DNA of 64,000 bases from Trichobilharzia regenti (taxonomy: Eukaryota; Platyhelminthes; Trematoda; Strigeidida; Schistosomatidae). The notes beneath the pieces were generated by a model, which was not told the DNA's origin, searched no databases, and saw only the letters and a program-made list of their open reading frames with translations. The position numbers and the translations under genes are program-made. This document shows, one piece after another, positions 45,901-56,070 of this stretch; within the stretch, counting starts at the first letter, position 1; the number at the start of each line of letters is the position of its first letter. Location of the stretch: NCBI GenBank assembly GCA_944472135.2, contig OX235265.1, positions 46,597,459 through 46,661,458 on the forward strand, written 5' to 3'.

Positions 45901-46131
45901 ATTCACCTTAGTGATAGGTGGGCTACACGCTGATCATTTACAGTGACTGTCACCCGAGTATCCATACCTACTACCACCACGTCTGCCCTTAATTTTACTT
46001 CACGTTCAAGTTGCGCAGAACATTTGTTCAACTCAGTAGCAGTGGTAGTAGGCATTCCGCTCATCTCATCATGATCAGCCGAAGACAAATCTGCACTATC
46101 ATGATCATTACCACAAATATTCACTTTACTA
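45901..46131 (-). pseudogene. BEL-A-NA copy 4, fragment b
   Basis: The frame NICGNDHDSADLSSADHDEMSG matches the acidic middle of BEL-A-NA (copy 5: YICGDDHDTSQLSLVDHYEM). CR1-Z copy 2 separates it from fragment a. Confidence 0.75.
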
Positions 46132-48849
46132 AGATAAGATAAGCTTTATTCCAAATCAGTACTTGTGATACAGAATGCAATTCTCAGCATTTTACTACAA
46201 TATTGCATCCAGTTTAGTAAATTAACAATAAATATAGTTCAACATGGATTACAGTTATCTCAGTCAGTTTTGGCAACAACATATTAGCATGTCGGTAGCA
46301 AAGCCGAAATTGAGCAGTGTGTTTGAAGGTGTTAGAAAAGTAGATACTACTAGCATATTTACTGGCGTAAGCCATAGCAAAATGGTCGAGATATACAGAG
46401 TGTGAAAGAACGAAACAAGAATGTCTCAAGTAGAGTTTGCAAGGAAGAGAGAAACAAAACAGCACATAACAAAAATAAATACAGAATGGAGAGAGAGAAA
46501 ACGTTGTACCTATAAATGATGTGAGTTGGAAAGACGAGATCCATTGGTTCTACTGACTATTTAATAAGTTAAAGGTTTCACGCCTAATGCATTCTTTATC
46601 GCACAGAACACGAGCTAGGTAGGGTATGGATCAGTTTTTGTACTTACTAGTGCGGGCATATAGTTTCCTATATAGGCTTCTGGTTTTCCCTAAATAGATA
46701 CATGGGGAGAGTTGTGAATGTAGAGGGTGTTGTGAGTCAGATAAGATGGATTTCGCCCATTTTTCACATGAGTCCATGTGCCTGTCAACCAGAATATCAA
46801 CAAGCTAGTTAAGTGGCAAACTGCTTACCCTGCTGACAACCTTTAACATCCTGCGTAATAAGGTATAGTCTTTCCTAAGTAGCCCAGGAAAAACTAAGGG
46901 GGAACAATAGAGAATAATAGGCAGAATACGGGAGTTAACGAATTGTAGGAGTAAGGGTTGGGTTGGGTTATACCAGAATGTCTTAACTTCTTGATGTAGA
47001 AGGTAAGACGGAATATTTTCTTGGAAATCGTCAAGATATGAGACGACCAGGAAAGATCAGAAGATAGAGTGACACCTAGGTATTTAATTTCCGACTTGGT
47101 TTCAATTTCAGTGCCATCTATGTTGTACACTTCGTGAGTGCTAACCAGTTTGTTTAGGTCAGGTTTGTGCCTAAAGGTGAAATTAACTGTTTGGCATTTG
47201 GAGGGGTTTAAGGTGAGACCGTTTTCCTTGGACCACTGGCTGATTTCTAATAAGAAGCCATTTAGTTTAGAGCAGTCACTTTGACATTCGATAGGCAAAG
47301 ATACAGTTAGGTCATCGGCATATTTGACAAAATTAGTGTCATTTGAAGATGGTAGGTCATGTAGGAAGAAAGAAAAGAGAAGTGGGGAGAGTACAGCACC
47401 TTGGGGGACACCAGCTTCAGGGAGAACAACAGAGGAGGATTTGCCTTTGTATACGGTGTACTGCATTCTGTTTGAAAAGTAGGAATGCAACCAGTTAGTG
47501 ACCCAGGAATCGGTTTGTGTCATGGAGGGCTTATTTAGCAAGAGACATCTAGGTACAGAGTCGAGAGCAGAAGTGAAGTCAAGAAACGTGCAGCGGACGT
47601 ATTTGGCACCTTTACCTAATGATGAGACGATACTGTTGTGTAAGACGGCTGCAGCGTCTAAAGTACTCCTACTCTGTCTGTAGGCAAATTGTTTGGGGTC
47701 TTCGAAGCTTTTAAGGGAGGGTTCGAGTTTAAGAAGTACTAGTTTTTCCATAAGCTTTTGAAACGGGGAAGTGATGGCAATGGGTCTGAACTTTACGTTC
47801 TTGCTATTTCCAGGTTTAGGGACAGGGACTATTTTAATGTCTCTCCATGGAACAGGTACAACGTTTTCGGAGAAAGAAGCATTTAGGATATTAGTTAGAG
47901 GAGAACTTAAAGCATCTGCACATTGTTTTAGAACATATGCAGGTGCGCCATCAGGGCCAAGATTATGTGAGGGCTTAGGAGTTTTAAGACATTTCAAAAC
48001 ATCGAGGGTATTAAATTCCTGGAAGTTATCAGCTATAAGATTAGTAACGTTATAAGTGGTTATAGTAGAGGGAGAGCGTATAAAAGACAGATTAAGAGCA
48101 TTAACATCACAAGAGGGAAAAACATTAGATCGCTTACTATTGCCAGTAATTTCATTGAAAAATTTCCACATGCTGTTAGGAGATTTGCATGATAAAAGTG
48201 TTTGGTTATAGATAGCATTAAGATTTTTGATTTCAGATTTGATTTGAGCATTAACCTATTTAAGTCCTAACTTATCTTTGCATTTATATAACATTTCTTT
48301 TAGCCTGCGAAGTTGTTTGAGATGGGGAGACGAGAAGCAGTCGAGGCGTTTGAACAGTGTTTGTTTGGGACAACTTATGTCGAGGCAGAACTTAAGATAA
48401 TCCATTATATGGGTGATTGAGTCATCTAATGTACTTTCGTACAATAGATCCCAGTTGGTATCTTTTAACATGCATCTTAGATTGAGTAGGTTGTCAGATG
48501 TGTAGCTTCTTTGTTGTGCTTTCGTAGACAGGTGTGAGAAGATTTTAATATGTGTTTTGCTGTATATTTTTGGCAAAACGCGGACAATGCAGTGATCAGA
48601 GTTAAGTATCGGTGAACGTCTACGTGTTTCATATACTCCTTCATCATTAGTAAAAACTAGATCGAGTGTTTTGTCAAGTCGAGTGGGAAATTTGACTGTG
48701 TTTGTGTGACCAAGAGCTTCGAGAAAGGAGTAATCTGAGGTGTTGAAGTCTCCAGTAATAACGGATAAAGAGTTGTCGAAGTTGGCAGCAGCAAACATGG
48801 TGAATTCATCAGCAAAATTAGATAGATACTGATGTTTGAATGATCGACT
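46132..48849 (-). mobile_element. CR1-Z copy 2
   Basis: It is inserted in BEL-A-NA copy 4 (after FENDEVD). The 5' end is truncated inside the endonuclease. The 3' end carries GGAATAAAGC and a (TTATC)n-like tail. Confidence 0.82.
46560..48838 (-). pseudogene. CR1-Z copy 2 ORF2
   Basis: It begins in the endonuclease at ITGDFNTSDYSF and keeps LDKTLDLVF and NSDHCIVRVLP. A stop at 48256 follows DKLGLK. RT from 48171 carries NLGPDGAPAYV, VKFRPIAITSPFQ, QFAYRQSRSTLDA, FLDFTSALDSVPR, GVPQGAVLSPLLF and FVKYADDLTV near 47310. The thumb has GLTLNPSKCQTVNF and YLGVTLSSDLSWSSH. A frameshift near 46960 leaves the C terminus in another frame, ending about 46560. Unlike copy 1, its active site is the standard YADD. 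Confidence 0.85.
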
Positions 48850-50396
48850 TCATCATTTTCAAACACTTCAATACACAGCAGTAGACAATTTGAATTCTTC
48901 TTCATATATTTTTAAAGGTTATATACCTTTACTCTGACTAGTAATACCTTGTAAACTTGTGGATTCAGAACTAGACTCCGAAGCTATGACCCTTTTCTTC
49001 TGCACAAACTGCGGTGTCGTCTGTGACATTCTATTCATCAGTGACTTGCCAGTTGCAACTACAGGTTTCTTCACTCCGCCATTATTGTCACACAATTCGT
49101 AGTCAGAACTTGATGACGCTGATTTCATATTTAGCTTACTACTAAAATTGGTCACTTCTTCACAGTTCACCTTTGTATGCACTTGTTGCAAACGTGTAAA
49201 ACACAACCGTGTTTGTCTCGCAACTTGTGACTTATCTGTTGGGGATGTCCCACGAAACCTGCTACACTCACTAAGTTTATGTGGATTACTAGACACCATA
49301 GAGCCTTCTCAATATCCACTTCTCTGAGACCTCCTTTTGTTATAAATGAATGCGTTTAGCTCTCAGACTGCTCCATTCTAAGGGTGAGATGCAACATACT
49401 GGCAAACTTTATCATAGTTTGATTGACACTATCTTGTACCACTTTCGATGAATTGAAAGTATTTACAACCAAGGATTGCTTTGGGCCCTTAATACTCAAG
49501 CAGCCAGCCAGCTTAGCATCTATCAATGTAACGTCTGAACCGTTATCCGAAAATGCATAGGTCTCTACCGAAGATTTCGGTCCTTTCACCTTAACTGGTA
49601 ATCCCCCTAACTAAACTTGTAGGTTGTCAAGGGGTCTAAAGGTACTATTATAATTGACCGAATTCCCCGGTTAGTTTACAGTCCTCGAAGTGGTTGCATA
49701 TCGGTTGAAAAACTACTTCCTTTGTTTGTCGCCTTACATTTCATATTTAAACAACTGAAACACAGACGCTTCTGTTTTGCCATTTTTGACCTTTCTACGG
49801 GAGACAAAGCAATGAAGCGATTGCAATCACTCAACTGATGCGTGTTATCGCAAACAATACACTCATCCTTTCTCGTTGGGCCTTGAGCCTTCACTACAAA
49901 TGCTTTCTTTATATTCACCGGTTCCCTAGGTTTTACCTTAGAATGCAAAATGCTGGCGAATTCGTCCATCACCTGGTTGACATTGTCTTTTACCAGTTTC
50001 AGAATATCATCGAACTTTGGCTCAGTACCTTCACCCTCTATACGGGAGCCTATCTTCATCCACTTCCTTTACAGTCGAGTAGGTAGGCGTCTCGCTATTA
50101 CCTCTGGGACTGAACTTGAGTTGAGATCGCTCAAGTAATTCATCGAAATCAATGCATTCTTGTAAGTCAACAGATTATCCAGAAACTCAGTGAGTGCCTT
50201 GGAGTCATCTTGTAATTGACTACCATTACCCTTCACAGCCTCGAATAATTTCCCTACAATCATCGAAGGTCCACCTAATCTTTGACGTAGTATACTCATA
50301 GCCTCAGAGTATCCTTCTACAGAGGACATTAAATGACAGCACTGGATACCTCTTGAAGCAACTCCAGTACAGTAATTCATCAAATACATTAACTTC
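48850..50396 (-). pseudogene. BEL-A-family gag, copy 4 fragment a (mosaic)
   Basis: Minus-strand pieces in order are 50389-50069 (Gag domain from YLMNYCTGVASRG), 50059-49676 (with knuckle CIVCDNTHQLSDC), 49589-49356 (a DNGSDVTLID protease piece running into NA-like sequence) and 49299-48919 (NA type, CFTRLQQVHTKVNC). Autonomous-type and NA-type sequence alternate, so this copy looks like a recombinant. Its 5' end is cut by an LTR at 50397, and it continues at 46131 after CR1-Z copy 2. Confidence 0.75.
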
Positions 50397-50577
50397 TGTC
50401 AATGGAGTTGAAGATTGAACGATCAATTCTTAGTTGTTTGCTCAAAATCAACTTCCACGATTTTCGCGGAGGCATCAATACGACAGACATCGTCTCATCG
50501 GTCGCTGTTCAGAAAGAAAAGCAAAATATCGTCAGAAGTAATATAGCGATTTATTATTATAATATTTGTGTACAGAC
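50397..50577 (+). repeat. Truncated BEL-A LTR, plus strand
   Basis: The first ~180 bases of an LTR start at TGTCAATGG in the gag fragment and stop at ACAGAC, where a minus-strand LTR begins. Confidence 0.85.
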
Positions 50578-50935
50578 TGTCAATCACGTCTCATAAACCG
50601 TTAATACCCAGCTCTCGCTACGCTCGGGCCCACGCTGTTCCTTTGAGTTTTCAGAAACGCTTAGTTATAACGGACGCAAAAACCAAAACACCGATCTGCC
50701 GCTTGTTATTTCTTTATTGTTACACCAACATATAAAAAGAATAAGCGAACTAAGGTCTGAAAACAAATATTACAATAATAAATCATTGTATTACTTCTGA
50801 CGATGTTTCACTCTTCTTTCTGAACAGCGACCGATGAGACGATGACTGTCGTATTGATGCCTCCGCGAAAATCGGGGAAGTTGATATTGAGCAAACAACC
50901 AAGAATTGATCGTTCAATCTTCAACTCTATTGACA
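50578..50935 (-). repeat. BEL-A-NA copy 5 3' LTR
   Basis: A 358-bp LTR, abutting an opposite-strand truncated LTR at 50577. Confidence 0.9.
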
Positions 50936-52085
50936 CTCCCCGGCAAAATAGGGATCCAACCCTTATTTCCTTCACGATCAGTGCACGTTGACTTGGATGC
51001 CATTGCGAGAACCTGGGTCACACGGACAGAGCTGAAATGGAAAACAAACAGAAAAGCCAACACACCACAAGCATACTCACAGCACAATCTCACACATCAA
51101 TGACGACCTGCGCCTCCAGATAGAGACTTCCTCTTGACATCTTGCAACACAATCGCCATTTGCTAGAATGACTCTTGCAGAATGCAAAGTGACCATAGCA
51201 CCACCTCACGATACTCTACGCACATCCTCGTATCTACTCACTACCAATTACCACTGAAATCGCTTGTCACTCATTCTGCCTCAGTTCTAGTAGCGGTGAC
51301 GCATGCGAGCCTCAGTCGTTTACACTCATTCTCCCCGGCGTGTCGGACCGCACCTAACAATTATCTCCGTGTGCGTTTCATTCTCAGCAATAGCCTAGCC
51401 TCCCCGGCGTATACGACCCATCTGCTGTCTCTAACATCAATCAATTCATTCATGGATGTAGAAGACTCGAAACAACTTCAGAAGTAATCACGACGTAAAT
51501 TTTAACAAAATTATGCAATAAAAACAAGGCACGAAAACAACGAGTAAACACAACTGATCAAAAATCACAAATTGCGAAGACAAACCACACGTATACACAA
51601 ACAGTACAAATAACCTCGCGGATCATGTCTTGGTGGAATTATTTTGAAGAATTGGAGGACTCACACCAGTACGCCTACAACCCATCTCAAGTTGACGATT
51701 GTAAGTTGTGGAATGTCCAAACACAAACAAGATTAACCAACAATTACATCAATTGGAACTCACACAACTATTTAACACAAACATATGTACAATCAACACA
51801 TCAAATGTTGTGGATTCTGACACGACAAACTACCCTTGAAGAACCGTAGGACTTACAGCAGTACGCCTACATTCCTTCTCAGGTTGATGATTCAAGTGGA
51901 AGTCGTCCGGACACAAACAAAATTATCAACAGCTAGATGACAGATGATATCAATTCAGTATATACAATATGAACATATGTACAAGATCATACACCAAGCA
52001 CATCGGACTGCTCATTGATGCGCTACCCTTTGAAGAACTGTAGGACTTACACCAGTACGCCTACAACCCTTCTCAGGTTGACGCC
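50936..52085 (-). other. BEL-A-NA copy 5 3' untranslated region
   Basis: Three ~190-bp units begin (on minus) near 52083, 51897 and 51703. A plus-strand frame of 101 codons at 51182-51487 is antisense to the element and closely matches that in BEL-A copy 2. Confidence 0.65.
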
Positions 52086-54041
52086 CTAGGTTGGAAAATC
52101 GTCGCAGAGTTCATTTGCTAACTTCCTTCTATCAGCTATATCCTCAAATCTGAACGGCAACACGCCCATGTCATTGTATCGTAGAATATAGATGACCAAC
52201 AAACACACGGCATATCTCATCAACCAAGTGTAGAAACAGAGTAATTTACACCAAAGATAATAGCATTCAAATAGTAACTTGAAACTAGAAATGCCTTTAT
52301 TCGTACAAGTCAATTTAACAATTACTCTCTCCTTTACACTTGGCTTATTCTCACTAAACTGAGCAATATCTTTCGTCTTTTCAAACGAACTGATACTATC
52401 ATAGTCATTGCAGAAGATACTTGAGTTGATGGGCATCTGTTTCATTGTGGATGAAAACACCAACGATGACTGAGTGACACAAGGTGATGAACATAGCGGT
52501 GGATCAGAAGCTGCTGTGGTTCGGCTGTCAGATAATTGTCTACCTGCAAGACCACTACCACTGCTGTCCTTTACTATTAGTTCGGGTTTAGCACTATCAT
52601 CTGATGATAGGTGAGCTACACGCTGATCAATTACACTGACTGTCTCACAAGTATGCACACCTTTTGGAACTGCATCTGCGTTCAATTCTACTTCACGTTG
52701 TAGTTGTACAGAACCTTTATTTAACTTAGCAGTAGTAGGCATATCCCTCATCTCATAATGATCAACCAAAGACAACTGTGAAGTATCATGATCATCACCA
52801 CAAATATACAATTTACCGTCAACTTCATCATTTTCAAACTCTTTAATAACAGAAGTAAACAATTTTGGTTCCTCCTCGCAAATCATAAAAGGTTTTATAA
52901 CTTCACTCTGACTAGTAATACCTTGTAAACTTGTAGGGTCAGAACTCCACTCTGAAGCAGTAACTCTATTCTGTGACACTCTATTCAACAACGGCTTACC
53001 AGTTGCAACTACAGACTTCTTTACCACAACGTTATCGTCACACAATTCGGAGTCAGACCTGGAGTTTACATTTAGCTTATCACTGAACTTGCTCACTGGT
53101 TCACAGTTCACTTCTTTATGCACCTCTTGCAAACGTGTGAAACACAACCGTGTTTCTCTTGCAGCTTGCAACTTATCTGTTGAGGATGTACTACGAAACC
53201 TGTTGCACTCACTAAGTTTATATGCATTACTAGACATCATGGAGTCTTCTCGATATCCACCTCTCTGAGGCTTATTCGTCATCAATGAGTGCGTTTTACC
53301 CTCAGACTGCTCTATTCTAGGGGTGAGATCTAACAGACTGGAAAACTTGCTCATAGATTCATCGACACTAGTATTTACCAGTTTCAGGATATCATCAAAC
53401 TTTGGCTCGATACCCTCATCCTCCATACGGGAGCTCATCTTCACCCACTTCCTTTGCAGTCGAATAGGTAGGCGTCTTGCTATAACTTCTAGTATAAAAC
53501 TCGAGTCGATGTCACTCATGCGATTCATCGAAATCATTGCATTCTTGTAAATTAGCAAATTATCTAAAAACTCAGTGAGTGCCTGGGAGTCATCCTGTAA
53601 TTGACCACCATTACCCTTAACAGCTTCGAATAATTTCCCTGCAATCATCGAAGGTCTTCCAAACCTTTGACGTAATATGCTCAGAGCCTCATCGTAGCCC
53701 TCTTTTGGCTTCAAAAACGTACGGAACTGTATAGCTCTTGAAGCATCTCCAGTGCAATATCTCATCAAATACATTAACTTCAATTCATCATTTAATAAAA
53801 AACCACTCAACATGATCTCAAACTCCTTTACAAATTGTAAATAATCAGCCGGGTTTCCATCAAAACACCGTGGTTCAAATCTAGGGAGATTGATGTTCCT
53901 ATTATCCCTGAACGGCGAAACAATAACATCAACCATGTCATGCTTAACATCAGACACATCGTTACAAGTAACAGACAAGTCACCATGACTTACTTTCCTG
54001 TTTGCATCCAAGACACTCTGTCCCTTCTTTGACCCAGGCAT
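52086..54041 (-). CDS. BEL-A-NA Gag-derived protein, no pol
   Basis: One uninterrupted 651-codon frame from MPGSKKGQ. Residues ~1-245 are the Pao-type Gag domain, nearly identical to autonomous BEL-A (FDGNPADYLQFVKEFEIML). Where BEL-A has two zinc knuckles, this protein has SSNAYKLSECNRF and CFTRLQEVHKEVNC, with the key Cys pairs lost. A ~280-residue acidic, Ser/Asp-rich region unlike BEL-A follows. The last ~75 residues match the pol linker (LMRYAVCLLVIYIL, a possible membrane-like hydrophobic stretch; FEDIADRRKLANEL) and the pol end DDFPT. Protease, RT, RNase H and integrase are absent. The open frame suggests recent activity or selection; movement would need BEL-A enzymes. Confidence 0.88.
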   Translation of the reverse strand: MPGSKKGQSVLDANRKVSHGDLSVTCNDVSDVKHDMVDVIVSPFRDNRNINLPRFEPRCFDGNPADYLQFVKEFEIMLSGFLLNDELKLMYLMRYCTGDASRAIQFRTFLKPKEGYDEALSILRQRFGRPSMIAGKLFEAVKGNGGQLQDDSQALTEFLDNLLIYKNAMISMNRMSDIDSSFILEVIARRLPIRLQRKWVKMSSRMEDEGIEPKFDDILKLVNTSVDESMSKFSSLLDLTPRIEQSEGKTHSLMTNKPQRGGYREDSMMSSNAYKLSECNRFRSTSSTDKLQAARETRLCFTRLQEVHKEVNCEPVSKFSDKLNVNSRSDSELCDDNVVVKKSVVATGKPLLNRVSQNRVTASEWSSDPTSLQGITSQSEVIKPFMICEEEPKLFTSVIKEFENDEVDGKLYICGDDHDTSQLSLVDHYEMRDMPTTAKLNKGSVQLQREVELNADAVPKGVHTCETVSVIDQRVAHLSSDDSAKPELIVKDSSGSGLAGRQLSDSRTTAASDPPLCSSPCVTQSSLVFSSTMKQMPINSSIFCNDYDSISSFEKTKDIAQFSENKPSVKERVIVKLTCTNKGISSFKLLFECYYLWCKLLCFYTWLMRYAVCLLVIYILRYNDMGVLPFRFEDIADRRKLANELCDDFPT

Positions 54042-54185
54042 TGTTGAACTTGACCGAATTCCAAAAAAGTTCCAGATATTGCTTGTTCAAAGAGGACTTG
54101 ACCGGCACCAGGAAAAATGAACGACGACTATCCAAACTTTCACCAACTGTTTGAATCCGCCAGATCTGTTTCCATCGTCAGAAAC

Positions 54186-54543
54186 TGTCAGTCACGTCTC
54201 ATAAACCGTTAATGCCCAGCTCTCGCTACGCTCGGGCCCACGCTGTTTCTTTGAGTTTTCAGAAACGCTTAGTTATAACGGACGCAAAAACCAAAACACC
54301 GATCTGCCGCTTGTTATTTCTTTATTGTTACACCAACATATAAAAGGAATAAGCGAACTAAGGTCTGAAAACAAATATTACAATAATAAATCATTGTATT
54401 ACTTCTGACGATGTTTCACTCTTCTTTCTGAACAGCGACCGATGAGACGATGACTGTCGTATTGATGCCTCCGCGAAAATTGGGGAAGTTGATTTTGAGC
54501 AAACAACCAAGAATTGATCGATCAATCTTCAACTCCATTGACA
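54186..54543 (-). repeat. BEL-A-NA copy 5 5' LTR
   Basis: A 358-bp LTR, very similar to the copy 2 LTRs. Confidence 0.92.
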
Positions 54544-56070
54544 TATGTATATGTACATGTATTTTGAAACATACCACTCAAGATTTCAAAACATGGACTT
54601 ATTGCATATGAGTCCATTTATGGACTTGGCGCCACTACAACTAGAGAAGGGGGAATATAGCTCTCACGTATGCTCAAAGGTGTATTTATTAGCAATGACA
54701 GGATTAGGCCATAGCGATACGCAATCACACCACGAAGCCGCCACTGAGTTCTTGTCTCCTGAGAATTTTGCTGACCAGATTGTGTTTCAGTCCACATGGA
54801 TAAACAAATTGACCGTTGACAGTGAAAGGTCTGAGACTCAACTGACTTCAAGAACTTCTTTGTTCTCCTACCGTATGGACCCATCTTTATTTATTCAGGA
54901 CCACTCCTTGGCGTTGAGGCAAACGTCCCTTGTTTTCGCAGGTAGCCGCACAATCCGTTATTGCTTCGGTGGACGTCCAGTAGAGTAGTTGTACGCGACA
55001 GGATCTTGTGTGGACCACAGGACGTCATGTGATGAAACAGTTGAAATGGCGCGATCGGAGTTAGATGTCTCATCAGTCATTTACTCACCTGGCCGAAGAG
55101 TGAGATACTGACAGTAATAATAGGGATATATCGTTCATGGCAAATATACAGTTAGAGACAAACAGTTAACGAGAATCGAGAAACGAATGTATGGGTACGC
55201 CACGCAAAGATTGGTGTTGTAATGGTAGACTAGAAGCGAGGTGGCTAATGAGAATAAAAATGAACTTCACACTATTCTTAAAAGTCCCACAATGCAAAGT
55301 CTCTACAAATATTAAGACGGCAAAATTTGAACAAGATGAACCCTACAACCTCAGGAAGCATAACTGTCTAGTTGACACATTGGAAGCCTTAGAACCTTTG
55401 ACGACCTGTGCCTAAATTTCGAAGGGAATGGCATAATGTATTCTATGTTTTCAAACCTCGTTACAGTTTATATAAGGTCTAAACCATAACATTACCTGAA
55501 ACATAGACTGTAGAATTCTTGATGTAGCTCACACGGAATATAAGGTGTTCCATGATGGCCGACCAAGTATCTAAGTGCAAATAATGACCTAATTCGAAGA
55601 ACACCTTGTCAAAAACCGTAGGCAGTGCTTTGCAGCTACCCTTTTATTATAAAGTATGTATCTCGAGTTAGGCATATTAACTGACTCTCAATATGCTACT
55701 AGAAACAACGCCCTCCAAGATATTTACACAGAATTTACTATGTGTTAGTAGTCTGTTACATCCTTCACAAAGCGAAGTCTGTATTGTGAGTACATTCTCC
55801 GTCATACCTGCGATCTGAGTGTCCGAATTCATACACTCACAACACATTTTTGGACTCACTGAGCTGAAACGTAACCTAACATGTAATTAAGCAGAAAATT
55901 CACTAAAGGCTAGTCAAATAAAGCCAAGAAATCCGAAATCTCAAGGTGTATACAAGAGGTCGAAAAGTATTGGATATTGGGTTTTTAATTTTGTTTAGTC
56001 AAGCCATCGCACGTCGGACAACGGACAGTAGTTGAGGAGTGCGCTTACTATTGTAGTAGTTCGTGTCAGA
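54544..56070. other. Unassigned; Argonaute 5' flank
   Basis: No repeat family or gene is recognised. Overlapping open frames on both strands at 54545-54988 (147 codons plus; 88 codons minus) have no known motif. The last ~100 bases before 56071 probably include the Argonaute promoter and 5' UTR. Confidence 0.35.

Larger units (their letters stand above)
50578..54543 (-). mobile_element. BEL-A-NA copy 5, full-length non-autonomous element
   Basis: The structure is 5' LTR (54186-54543), a hairpin and leader, a single 651-codon frame, a 3' UTR with three ~190-bp units and 3' LTR (50578-50935). Both LTRs are 358 bp. Flanks CAGAC and TATGT do not match, so one flank was probably altered later. 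Confidence 0.9.
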
